Source of the DNA: Bradyrhizobium sp. Gha
GTDB taxonomy: Bacteria; Pseudomonadota; Alphaproteobacteria; Rhizobiales; Xanthobacteraceae
Assembly: GCF_900113735.1 (NCBI RefSeq)
Contig: NZ_FOQM01000031.1
Coordinates: forward strand, 28,482 to 92,481
Direction of reading: 5' to 3'
DNA length: 64,000 nt
The notes below the pieces were generated by a model. That model was not told the DNA's origin, did not search any database, and saw nothing but the letters and a program-made list of their open reading frames with translations. This document shows, piece by piece, positions 36,870 through 44,741 of this stretch; within the stretch, counting starts at the first letter, position 1; each line of letters begins with the position of its first letter. The translations under genes and the position numbers were made by a program.

Positions 36870-37625
36870 CTACTTCATTTGCCCGATCAGCTGCGCCGCA
36901 CCGCGCGCCGTCTTCGCCAAGTTCAGCAGCGCCTCGCGCCCGCCCGCCGCATAGGCCGCAGCAGCCCGCAACAGTTCGCGCAGCTGCGCCGCCGCGCCAG
37001 GATCGAACCGGCACCAGGCGCCACCCGTCAGCCGCGCGATCTCGCGAAACGCCTGCTCGGCGCCCGCATCATGGCCTTCCTGAAACAGGAAGACCGGCAC
37101 TTTCAACATACCAAGCTCGCCGGCCTTGGCGCACAACGCATCGACTTTCTCCTCCATGGCATCGCCGACGAAGACCACGGCGCGCACGCCTGATGCAACA
37201 GCCTCGCGCCGCGCATCGGTCAACACCCTGCCGATCTGGGTGTCGCCGCCGCGGCAATCGATCTTGCTCATCAGCGTCGCAAGCTTGCTGCTTTCGGAAA
37301 TCCACCCCGTGGCGCGACATTCGTTGAAGCCACGATAGTAGACAAGCCGGATGTCGAGGCTGCCGAGCGCTGCAGCCTCGCGAAACATGTCCGCCTGAAG
37401 TGCGCAGGCCATGTCCCAGGTCGGCTGCCGGCTCATCGTCGCATCCAGTGCGAAGATCAGCCGGCCCTTCGCACCGGGCGCATGCGGCGACAGCGCACGC
37501 GCCTTGGCGACGAAGGCGGCGACGTCCTCCGACGTCGAGGTCTTTGCCCGCGGCAATGCGCCGTTGCTTTCGGCCTCGGCCGACAAGGCATCGCTACTGC
37601 GCGGTTTGATGGAGTCGCCGGACAT
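36870..37625 (-). CDS. VWA-domain protein
   Basis: A 251-residue von Willebrand factor A-fold protein. The metal-ion-dependent adhesion-site start is seen as FALDATMSRQPTWD (D-x-T-x-S, a variant of DxSxS). Further strands are DIRLVYYRGFNECR and AVVFVGDAMEEKVD. No signal peptide or membrane segment is evident, so the protein is cytoplasmic. The function is unknown. ATG 37625 (MSGDSIKPRSS) is chosen; 37637 is an alternative. It precedes the J-domain gene on the same strand and may be co-transcribed. Confidence 0.85.
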   Translation of the reverse strand: MSGDSIKPRSSDALSAEAESNGALPRAKTSTSEDVAAFVAKARALSPHAPGAKGRLIFALDATMSRQPTWDMACALQADMFREAAALGSLDIRLVYYRGFNECRATGWISESSKLATLMSKIDCRGGDTQIGRVLTDARREAVASGVRAVVFVGDAMEEKVDALCAKAGELGMLKVPVFLFQEGHDAGAEQAFREIARLTGGAWCRFDPGAAAQLRELLRAAAAYAAGGREALLNLAKTARGAAQLIGQMK

Positions 37626-37687
37626 CTGAGGTCGCACTTCGTCTCATACCACCAATGTGGATAGCGTGCCCTGCCCGGTCAATGAGC

Positions 37688-37721
37688 AAAACCTCCGCGG
37701 GCGGGAGCCGGCGGAGGTTTT
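37688..37721 (-). terminator. Rho-independent terminator of the alpha/beta-hydrolase gene
   Basis: An 11-bp stem (AAAACCTCCGC / GCGGAGGTTTT with a 12-base loop) lies 33 bases after the stop of the - strand hydrolase gene. Confidence 0.8.
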
Positions 37722-37753
37722 GGGACTTGTTTGGAACGATCAACGCCTTCCGA

Positions 37754-38614
37754 TCAGCTCTTGGCCGGCGCCATCAGAGCGACCGGACCGGGCTCCAGGA
37801 TCTTGGGCGGAGCCGCGCGGGTGTCGACCGGCGCGATCGCGCTGTCGGTGTCGCTGAGGAATTTATCCAGCATGCCCTGGATCGAGCTCTTGGCGTCATC
37901 CGGGCCGGTGTCGCGCATGTCATTGTGCTGGAAGTCGGTCTTCACGACCTGAATTCCGTCCTTCTCACATTCCTCTTCGGTCGGGATCACGCCCGGATCG
38001 GTCTTGAACTGCGGATCATGAGAACGGAACGACAGGATCTTGAATTTGCCGCCGGTCACGAAAGGCACGCGAAGATTGTCCAGCGTCACGACCTTCTTGA
38101 CCTCCTCCGGGTACTGCTTGGCGAAATACATCGTGATGTCGCCGCCCATGGAATGACCGACCATCGTCACCTTGGCGTAGTCGGCGTTGGGCTGAACCTT
38201 CTTCATTTCCTGCATCGCCAGATGGATATTGGCGACGCCGCGCAGGATCTGCGGCAGGCGGCCGACATAGAGCTCGCCGGGCTTGGTCACCATCGGCGGA
38301 TCGGTCGGCAAATCATGCTGCGGGCTGACGACGAGATAGCCGCGCGCCGCAAAGATGTTGGCGAGGAATCCGTATTCGGTATTCTTGACCGTGTTGCCGT
38401 GATTGATGACCGCAACCGGCAAGGTGATCATGCCGGCATTGGCCTGCATTTCCTTATCGCGACGGATCGCGATGTCGACAGGCACGGGACGGTTATCGCG
38501 CGAAGCGTCGTAGAAGGTGATGGTCTCGTGCTTGATGGCCCACTTGCTCGCCGTGAAATAGGCGACGCCGAAGAGGGCTCCGACAGAAACCAGAACGGCA
38601 ATTCCGCGCTTCAT
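37754..38614 (-). CDS. Alpha/beta-hydrolase with N-terminal membrane anchor or signal
   Basis: A 286-residue alpha/beta-hydrolase-fold protein. The first residues (KRGIAVLVSVGALFGVAYF) form a signal peptide or anchor, so it acts in the periplasm. The nucleophile elbow is GHSMGG near residue 154, with supporting strands VAVINHGN and YLVVSPQHDLP. A late His for the triad is likely in DFQHNDMRD. The substrate could be an ester or peptide. A GTGC-N3-GCAC box like that of the phasin gene lies 154 bases upstream, which might link it to polymer metabolism (speculative). Confidence 0.86.
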   Translation of the reverse strand: MKRGIAVLVSVGALFGVAYFTASKWAIKHETITFYDASRDNRPVPVDIAIRRDKEMQANAGMITLPVAVINHGNTVKNTEYGFLANIFAARGYLVVSPQHDLPTDPPMVTKPGELYVGRLPQILRGVANIHLAMQEMKKVQPNADYAKVTMVGHSMGGDITMYFAKQYPEEVKKVVTLDNLRVPFVTGGKFKILSFRSHDPQFKTDPGVIPTEEECEKDGIQVVKTDFQHNDMRDTGPDDAKSSIQGMLDKFLSDTDSAIAPVDTRAAPPKILEPGPVALMAPAKS

Positions 38615-38953
38615 TTTCGTCCTCAGCCTCAGGCTCTTGCGGCCTGATCCCTGTTGAAAATCGTGTTGTTCGAGGAGCTCTTCGGCTCCCTTCGCGCCTA
38701 TTCCCTAATATATGTCACAGGCGCGTGACAGAAAGGCTAAATATTGTGGTTCGGCAGCCCTCTCATTGTGCGACGCACACGTTTGGTGGGCAACCTGCTC
38801 TGAAACCACTACAATCGGCGTCCAGATGACCATCCGGCGCGACCCGTCACGACACGGTTCAATTTCACGGTGAATGCTCGGTGAAAACGCGTTGGGACGT
38901 GACGGGTTCCCGGGAACTCGCGTCATGGTCCACTGGAAGTAGCGACGTACCGC
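38615..38953. other. Intergenic stretch upstream of the hydrolase gene
   Basis: 339 bases between the hydrolase start and the mipZ stop, both on the - strand. It contains the box GTGCGACGCAC at 38768-38778. No supported gene; the 73-codon frame at 38705-38926 has no recognisable features. Confidence 0.5.
38768..38778. promoter_or_regulatory. GTGC-N3-GCAC box, third copy
   Basis: GTGCGACGCAC matches the two boxes upstream of the phasin gene and lies 154 bases upstream of the alpha/beta-hydrolase start. Confidence 0.45.
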
Positions 38954-39877
38954 CTAGGCCTCAAGGATATCGTGAACCTCGAGCGGTTTGTCGATTTGGC
39001 TGAACCACTCGGCGCGATTTGCCGCACGGCGGCGGCCGCGCTCATCAAGCGGCAGCTTGAGCTGACGGAGCAGGCTCGTGACCTCCTCCCGAGCCGTGAG
39101 ATGGCCGAGATTAGGTCGCATCCCAAGCGTCGCCTCGTCGATCTCGTCCAGAGCGGTCAGCCCGCGCGGGAAGAACTCGCGATAGACCACGCGCTCGGCG
39201 AAACCGTCGACGTAGCGGAAGCCGAGCCGCAGCGACAAATCCTTCAGCCCGTCGGCGACGAGCTGCTTGTTACGCGAGCCGAGCATCGACAGGCGGTTGC
39301 GCACTACGATCCAGTCCGTGGTCGAGCCATCGAGCTGGCGGCGCTTGCGCCTGACGTCGCGCACCATCTCCGCGTAGTGGCTTTCTCCTGTTACCGCGTA
39401 ATTGATCGGATCGACGGTGCCGAGGACGTCGAAGTCGAGGAAGCTGTCGTTGATCGGCGTGACCAGCGTGTCGGCCATCGAATGAGCCAGCCGCATCAGA
39501 TAGCTGTCGGTGCCGGGCGTATCGATGACGATGAAATCGAAGCTGCTCTCGACCGTCGAGACCGCCTCGATGAACTGCTGGAACTCGGAATTCTCGTTCT
39601 CGGCGATCTGCATGGTCTCGCCGAGCTTGATACAGCGATGCACCGGCAGCTCGAGCTCGAGCTTGGTGCGGCGCGCCCAGCTGGAGCGGTTGTTGATGTA
39701 GCGGGTGAAGCTTTGCTGACGGCAGTCGAGGTCAATGGTGGCGACTCTCTGGCCGGCCTTCAGCAGAGCAACTGCGATGTGCAGGGCGGTGGTCGATTTG
39801 CCGGAGCCGCCCTTTTCATTGCCGAGCACGACGACATGCGCCGAGCCGGATTGGCTTTGGCTAGCCTGCACAAGCAT
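38954..39877 (-). CDS. mipZ: MipZ-type ParA ATPase (division-site positioning)
   Basis: A 307-residue ParA/MinD-superfamily ATPase. The deviant Walker A is GNEKGGSGKSTTALH near residue 13-27, with VATIDLDCRQQSF and FIVIDTPGTDSYL as further motifs. The sequence fits MipZ, which in Caulobacter forms a bipolar gradient with ParB and inhibits FtsZ away from midcell. The C-terminal part (RRRAANRAEWFSQIDKPL) is characteristic of the family. The start is either 39877 (MLVQASQS) or 39892. There is no neighbouring parB in the window. Confidence 0.94.
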   Translation of the reverse strand: MLVQASQSQSGSAHVVVLGNEKGGSGKSTTALHIAVALLKAGQRVATIDLDCRQQSFTRYINNRSSWARRTKLELELPVHRCIKLGETMQIAENENSEFQQFIEAVSTVESSFDFIVIDTPGTDSYLMRLAHSMADTLVTPINDSFLDFDVLGTVDPINYAVTGESHYAEMVRDVRRKRRQLDGSTTDWIVVRNRLSMLGSRNKQLVADGLKDLSLRLGFRYVDGFAERVVYREFFPRGLTALDEIDEATLGMRPNLGHLTAREEVTSLLRQLKLPLDERGRRRAANRAEWFSQIDKPLEVHDILEA

Positions 39878-40103
39878 GACGATCCTCAACACCCCTGAAC
39901 AATATCTTCGAGTTGGCCGCGTCTGTGGTCAAGTGAAATGCGTGACAGGATGACGAAATCACGGTGCGCCGATGATCATCGTGAATCGCACTGCGGTGTC
40001 GCCTCTGTGATCCATCCAGCAATGACGCGACATCCGCGCAGCAGAGGATGCTGTGCCTATGGCGATGCACGGCGTCCACGCCCCGCGCTTGTTAAGGTTA
40101 GCC

Positions 40104-40500
40104 GGCTGGGACTTTCAGCAATTGCGCGTGGTGATGTAGATGGCGGGGCATCTCGAGCTCGGCGTCAAGGTGATCGGTTCCCGCACCATACGCGAGCGGG
40201 ACGCGCTGGCGATGTCCCCGCGCAACGTCTACCTCTCGCCCCAGGAGCGGCAGACCGCCCCCACCCTCCACCGCGTCATGAAGGACAGCGCTCGCCGCAT
40301 CCACGCCGGCGAAACCATCGCCAGGAGGATGGCGCGCGGCGCCGGGATGATCAACGCGGCAGGCTTCGCGCTCGACTAATTTCGAGCTCCGCCATGCCGA
40401 AACGCTGGCGCCGGTCACTTCGCGCAGCGACGGGCCGCTGCGGATCCTGGTCGCAGCCAAGCTCGGCAAAACGCGGCTGATCGACCATATCGCGGTCTGA
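40104..40500 (+). pseudogene. panC: Remnant of panC (pantoate-beta-alanine ligase), C-terminal part
   Basis: The sequence encodes a PanC-like C-terminus: DFQQLRVV near 40110-40133, an in-frame TAG at 40137, then LGVKVIGSRTIRERDALAMS, then RNVYLSPQERQTAPTLHRVM up to GFALD at 40375. One extra base (an A after GAC-TA at about 40377) shifts the frame. The +1 frame resumes with FELRHAETLAPVTSR and KLGKTRLIDHIAV to TGA at 40498. The N-terminal 60 percent of the gene, including the HIGH-like nucleotide-binding motif, is absent. This is a decayed fragment; a functional panC presumably exists elsewhere. Confidence 0.87.
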
Positions 40501-40542
40501 AGCGCGATGAAGTCATCGCGCTTCAGTCTATTGTTCGAGCAT

Positions 40543-40587
40543 GAGCATGATCCGGAAAACCGCTGCACAGTTTTCCGGATCATGCTC
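40543..40587. repeat. Dispersed palindromic repeat (GAGCATGATCCGGAAAAC type)
   Basis: A perfect 18-bp inverted repeat, GAGCATGATCCGGAAAAC and its complement (40543-40560 and 40570-40587), with a 9-base loop. The arm is shared with the element at 43024. It lies just after the panC remnant and at the 3' end of the DUF1489 gene. Confidence 0.9.
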
Positions 40588-41026
40588 AGAGCAATCCGAG
40601 ATCGCGTAGCTCGCGCCGCATCGGCTCCGGCATCGCCGCGATGGTGCTGGCGGCGGACTTGCCGAGATCCGGCGGCACGGAATGGTCGGTGAGATAGCGC
40701 CAGCCCTGGAATGGCCGCATCGGCCGCGGCGACACCGAGACGATCTTCGGCTGCATCACGATCCGGCAGCGCCCAATGCCGTCCTTGTCGCGGAATGGCT
40801 CGATGCCGATGATCTTTTCGCGTGCGGCGATCTCGCCCTTGATGACCCAATAAAGCGATCCGCCCGCCAGAATCTCGGCGTCTCGCTTGGGCACCATGCG
40901 GGTGATGTGGATGTGGTGTTGCGGCAGGCCTTTTTTCTTGGCCGTCTGCATCCGTTCTGCGACCCACCCCTTCAATTCCTTGACGGAGTCGCAGCCGACG
41001 GCAAGCTTGATCAGATGGAGTGGCAT
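40586..41026 (-). CDS. DUF1489 family protein
   Basis: A 146-residue protein of the DUF1489 family, function unknown. The family sequence is clear: MPLHLIKLAVGCDSVKEL, followed by HHIHITRMVPKR, GGSLYWVIKG and FRDKDGIGRCRIVMQPKIV. There are no membrane segments; the protein is cytoplasmic and basic. ATG 41026 is the conserved start; the frame extends to 41062. The last bases of the gene overlap the palindromic repeat at 40543-40587. Confidence 0.88.
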   Translation of the reverse strand: MPLHLIKLAVGCDSVKELKGWVAERMQTAKKKGLPQHHIHITRMVPKRDAEILAGGSLYWVIKGEIAAREKIIGIEPFRDKDGIGRCRIVMQPKIVSVSPRPMRPFQGWRYLTDHSVPPDLGKSAASTIAAMPEPMRRELRDLGLL

Positions 41027-41069
41027 GACCCCAGCATTAGCGGGCTGGCGACGGGTTTTCAAAGCCGAA

Positions 41070-42035
41070 CTAGTTGTTATCCGCAGCTGCGGGAGCCGGG
41101 CTCGGCGGCGGCGCCAGCGGAACCGGCGCCGCGGCCGGCGCGCGCGCGGCCTTTGGCGCGGGCGGCCTCTTCGCAGCCGGTGGCGCTGTCGCCTGCGCCG
41201 CGCGTGGCGCAGCTGCCGGAGTTGCGGCCGCGTTGGCGGCCGGCGCCTGACGCGCGGGCGGCTCCGGATTCATGATGCTCACCGGCGGCGTCGACGACGC
41301 GCTCGGGAACTCCGCATTGGTCGGCTTGCCCGTCGGCATCGATGGCGCAAGCCCGGCAATCGCACCCGTCGGCGGCATCGCCACCGGCGCATTCCAGGTC
41401 GGCGCATAGCGCGCAACCAGGGTGTCGTAGAGATGGGAATCCATGTTGGCGGCGACCTGCTGCTGATCGGTCAGCGAGCGGAACGCCGGGCAATCGAACC
41501 GCGTGCAGCCATCGCGCGCCACCAGCACCTGCGCAACGAGGCCGTAGCGATCGTGCTCCAGCGATTTCCTGAGAACCTCGACTTCGAGCGTCAGGCTCTT
41601 GTCTGCGGTCGCAGCATCGCCGAGCGCAGTCAGCCGATCGATCCGAGCGGCAGTATAGGCGACAGCCGCAGCCGCCGCATCTGGCGCACCGAACAATGCC
41701 TTCTCGCAACCGATCGCCACGGCATCGCCGGCGAGGTCGTCGAGGCAGGCGAGCGCGGGAAGGGCCGCGGTTACCGTGGCTTGCGTTCGGACTTCCGCCG
41801 TCGCGGTTTCGTGCCCCAACGGCCCAAAGATTCGCATGGTGGCGGACAGCGCAATGATGCCGATCGAGAGCAGCGTGATGACGGTCAGCGCGCCGTTGAC
41901 GACCGATCTCTCGGTACGCAGCAGCGTGATCAGCAGGACCAATCCGAAGAAGCCGGTCGCGGCCAGCGTCATCCACATCGGGACGTCCGGCGAGCGCCAG
42001 ATTTGGTCGAGCGACGAGGCCCATACCCAGTCCAT
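41070..42035 (-). CDS. Membrane protein with long Ala/Pro-rich tail, function unknown
   Basis: A 321-residue protein with two hydrophobic helices near residues 20-45 and 47-70, then a soluble domain containing six cysteines (ACLDDLAGDAVAIGC, RDGCTRFDCPAF and others) and a long Ala/Pro-rich tail from about residue 225. The topology suggests an inner-membrane anchor with a periplasmic domain. I know no named family. The tail makes the - strand frame very open, and the other frames in this stretch are shadows. It is 43 bases upstream of DUF1489 on the same strand. Confidence 0.78.
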   Translation of the reverse strand: MDWVWASSLDQIWRSPDVPMWMTLAATGFFGLVLLITLLRTERSVVNGALTVITLLSIGIIALSATMRIFGPLGHETATAEVRTQATVTAALPALACLDDLAGDAVAIGCEKALFGAPDAAAAAVAYTAARIDRLTALGDAATADKSLTLEVEVLRKSLEHDRYGLVAQVLVARDGCTRFDCPAFRSLTDQQQVAANMDSHLYDTLVARYAPTWNAPVAMPPTGAIAGLAPSMPTGKPTNAEFPSASSTPPVSIMNPEPPARQAPAANAAATPAAAPRAAQATAPPAAKRPPAPKAARAPAAAPVPLAPPPSPAPAAADNN

Positions 42036-42183
42036 GCGCGATATTCCCTCACGCGAGCAAACAGCTGATGGTCAAACGAGCACCGCGAACCGGCTGCTGC
42101 CACCGCCCACCTTGTCGAGGTGAAGCGGGCCTTTTGACGGCGGGCGGAGCAAATTCGGCTGTGATGTCAGTGCCGACAGCGCG

Positions 42184-42390
42184 TTACGAGAGCGCGAGCT
42201 GGCTTTCCTTGGCGACCCGTTCGAAGGCTTCGGTTGAGCTCTTGATCCGGTATTGGCAGTCGTCGCCCTCCGTCGGCAGGAGGCGGATGATCTCGTAGGA
42301 GCCGCTGGCAGCCGGGCGCGCGACGTTGCTGGCCGTGAACGATACGCGCGTTCCAATCGGGAATTTGTGCTTCAACACCCTCTCCATCAC
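42184..42390 (-). CDS. Small conserved protein, probable SH3-like fold
   Basis: A 68-residue protein (or 67 from the second ATG), beginning MMERVLKHKFPIGTRVSFTA and ending AKESQLALS. The pattern of a short basic N-terminus followed by KFPIGTRVSF and SYEIIRLLPTEGDDCQYRIK suggests a small beta-barrel. I believe closely similar small proteins are widespread in Bradyrhizobium, but no function is known. Lengthy overlapping frames on both strands are shadows. Confidence 0.7.
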   Translation of the reverse strand: MMERVLKHKFPIGTRVSFTASNVARPAASGSYEIIRLLPTEGDDCQYRIKSSTEAFERVAKESQLALS

Positions 42391-42573
42391 TCAAACAACG
42401 CCTGCCTCGCCCGTGGTCCCACTGCGAGGCCGGCTGGAAGCCCGCCGCTGTATAGCACGCATGCGGCGTTTTTGACCAGCCTCATGCGAGGCTGGCAACC
42501 GCACAAATTTCAAAGTCTTTTCAGGACGATAACGGGACCATTTGCCGGCCCGGACCGCCGCTGGAACCAGGCC

Positions 42574-42942
42574 TCAGGCACCGTGGGGAAGATGGCCGTC
42601 GGGACTCGCCTGATCCACAGCCTTAGGTAGCTCCTGGGCCAGGATCTCGCCGAGCTGGTCGACCGGAATATTGTAACGGGCAGCGAGTTGGCGGACCGTA
42701 TCGTTGCCGAGCACGGCGCGGAGCTGGTCGGCAGAGATCGGCAGGTTCTGGCCATTTCCCAGCCAGGACTTCACCTGGTCGCCGAAGCCCGCCTGCTGGA
42801 GCTTTGCGACGATCGCACCCAGGCCGCCCTGGTTGTTGCTGCCGAGCACCTCGCTCAACACGGCCGGAAGGACGGTCGCCCCGAGTTGACCGAGCGCGCT
42901 CCGCAGTGCCGGGTTGTTCTCCAGCGAGTCCAGAATTCCCAT
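42574..42942 (-). CDS. YidB-family (DUF937) protein
   Basis: A 122-residue DUF937/YidB-family protein. The segments MGILDSLENNPALRSALGQL and LQQAGFGDQVKSWLGNGQNL, with DQLRAVLGNDTVRQLAARYN, are diagnostic. It is cytoplasmic and mostly helical; the function is unknown. ATG 42942 (MGILDSL) is the conserved start; the frame continues upstream to 42984. Confidence 0.9.
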   Translation of the reverse strand: MGILDSLENNPALRSALGQLGATVLPAVLSEVLGSNNQGGLGAIVAKLQQAGFGDQVKSWLGNGQNLPISADQLRAVLGNDTVRQLAARYNIPVDQLGEILAQELPKAVDQASPDGHLPHGA

Positions 42943-43023
42943 GGCCGTGCCCTCTTCGTTGGTCCCTGCGATTGAGCGCCGCAAGCCAGCATGCCGTCAA
43001 GCGGCGCCAAATCACATTTTAGG

Positions 43024-43075
43024 CGGGCATGATCTCGTCGAAAAACCGGATGCCCGCTCTTCCGGATCATGCTCC
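43024..43075. repeat. Dispersed palindromic repeat (second copy)
   Basis: GCATGATC at 43027-43034 and GATCATGC at 43065-43072 flank an imperfect hairpin with CCGGA runs. The right arm contains CCGGATCATGCTC, the same arm as the 40543 element. It lies 3' of the GST gene and 5' of the YidB-family gene. Confidence 0.75.
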
Positions 43076-43079
43076 TGAT

Positions 43080-43742
43080 TCAGACAGTCTCGAACCTTTC
43101 GATGACAAGCGTTTCGGCGAGACCGTCACGGGTCCATTCCTGGAACGCCGGCATCGCCATCATCGTGTCCATGTAAGCCTGGGTCTCCGGTGTGACTTCG
43201 ATGGCGTAGGTCCGGAAGCGATGCACGACCGGCGCGTACATCGCATCGGCCGCACCGAAACGGCCAAACAGGAACGGCCCGCCGGCGCCGTAGCGGGTCC
43301 GGCATTCGCGCCAGATCTGCTGCACCCGTGCGACGTTGGCCCTGGCGTCAGCCGACAGCGTCACGGCGCGCACGGGACGGTGCAGGTTCATGCCGCATTC
43401 GTTGCGCAGGGCCATGAATCCGGAATGCATCTCGGCACATACCGAACGGGCAAAAGCGCGCGCCGCGGCGTCGTCGGGCCACAGCTTCTTCTCCGGGTAG
43501 CGCTCGGCGATGTATTCGATGATGGCAAGCGAATCCCAAACCGTGATGTCGCCGTCGACAAGTACCGGCACCTTGCCGGCGCGGCTGAACGACAGGATCC
43601 GCTCCTTGTCGGCGGGATTGCCGGTGTAGAGCGGGATCACGGTCTCCACGAAAGGGATGTCGTTGGCGCGCAATGCGAGCCAGGGCCGCATCGACCATGA
43701 CGAGTAGTTCTTGTTGCCGATCGCGAGCTCGAGCACTGCCAT
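43080..43742 (-). CDS. Glutathione S-transferase family protein
   Basis: A 220-residue GST of the YfcF/zeta-like branch. The N-terminal thioredoxin-fold part has IGNKNYSSWSMRPWLAL, with Ser and Tyr positions suited to glutathione activation, then AGKVPVLVDGDITVWDSLAI (the cis-Pro and Ser-binding segment). The C-terminal helical domain is complete. The likely role is detoxification or isomerisation with glutathione; the substrate is unknown. ATG 43742 (MAVLELAIGN) is chosen over the longer frame to 43805. It is divergent from the DUF599 gene. Confidence 0.9.
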   Translation of the reverse strand: MAVLELAIGNKNYSSWSMRPWLALRANDIPFVETVIPLYTGNPADKERILSFSRAGKVPVLVDGDITVWDSLAIIEYIAERYPEKKLWPDDAAARAFARSVCAEMHSGFMALRNECGMNLHRPVRAVTLSADARANVARVQQIWRECRTRYGAGGPFLFGRFGAADAMYAPVVHRFRTYAIEVTPETQAYMDTMMAMPAFQEWTRDGLAETLVIERFETV

Positions 43743-43863
43743 GCCGCTGGTCCTTTCGTAGGTCTTGTCGATGCCGCCGCTTTTAACGCCATCGCCTGCC
43801 GCCAATCAATCGTTGCCGCACGCGGGCATGCATGGCAATCGTGTCGGCCGCGAGGAGACAGAC

Positions 43864-44580
43864 ATGAGCAGGCATTGGGTCGACATCACCGCCGTCGGCT
43901 TCTTCATCGTCGAATGGCTGGTCTATGCCGCCACGCTCGAGCATTCCGCCTATGGCCGCGACAGCCTGTCGGCACGGATGAACCGCTACCGCGAGGTGTG
44001 GGTTCGCCGCCTGCTCGACCGCGAGGCGCGCATGGTCGACATGCAGATCATGGCTTCGCTGCAGAACGGCACTGCCTTCTTCGCCTCCACCAGCCTGTTC
44101 GCGCTCGGCGGCGCGCTGGCGCTGCTGCATGCGACCAACGACGCCATCGCCATTCTCGCCAAGCTGCCGATCGACCTCAGCTCCTCGCCCGCCCTGTGGG
44201 AGCTGAAATGCGTCGGCCTGGTGCTGATCTGCGTCTATGCTTTCTTCAAATTCGCCTGGGCCTATCGGCTCTTCAACTATGTCGCGATCCTGTTCGGCGG
44301 CATGCCGCCGGCCTCCATGCGCGACACACCCGAGGCCGAGGCCCATGTCATCCGCACCACGCGTGTGTTCGAATCCGCCGGCCGCCACTTCAACCGCGGC
44401 CAGCGCGCCTTCTTCTTCGCGCTCGGCTATCTCGGCTGGTTCGTCAGCCCCTGGGTGCTGTTCGCGACCACCGCCGCCGTGGTGATCGTGACATGGCGCC
44501 GGCAATTCGCCTCGCATGCATGGGCGGCGATGGCGCCGAACGTGGCGGTGGATGATGGAGGGCTGAAGCGCGGTCGTTGA
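43864..44580 (+). CDS. DUF599 family membrane protein
   Basis: A 238-residue multi-helix membrane protein of the DUF599 family, function unknown. Family features are RMNRYREVWVRRLLDREARM, MASLQNGTAFFASTSL and QRAFFFALGYLGWFVSPW, with about four transmembrane helices. ATG 43864 (MSRHWVDITAVGFF) is preceded by GAGGAGACA. It is divergent from GST with 121 bases between the starts. Confidence 0.9.
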   Translation: MSRHWVDITAVGFFIVEWLVYAATLEHSAYGRDSLSARMNRYREVWVRRLLDREARMVDMQIMASLQNGTAFFASTSLFALGGALALLHATNDAIAILAKLPIDLSSSPALWELKCVGLVLICVYAFFKFAWAYRLFNYVAILFGGMPPASMRDTPEAEAHVIRTTRVFESAGRHFNRGQRAFFFALGYLGWFVSPWVLFATTAAVVIVTWRRQFASHAWAAMAPNVAVDDGGLKRGR

Positions 44581-44741
44581 GAAATCCCGTGTCCCGGACG
44601 CGCTGCCGCGTGCAGCGCAGCTGCGTAGAGCCAGCCACGCCGCACGGCGCAAGACCGCGATGCGGCCCCGCTCTGCAGCCGCACCAGCGGCAGCGTCGCC
44701 ATTCTCCAAACTGCATTTTGCCCGCCGGCCCCGCGACCCGG

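Noticed and set aside
38705..38926. 73-codon frame between hydrolase and mipZ
   Set aside because: No start signals and no resemblance to known proteins.
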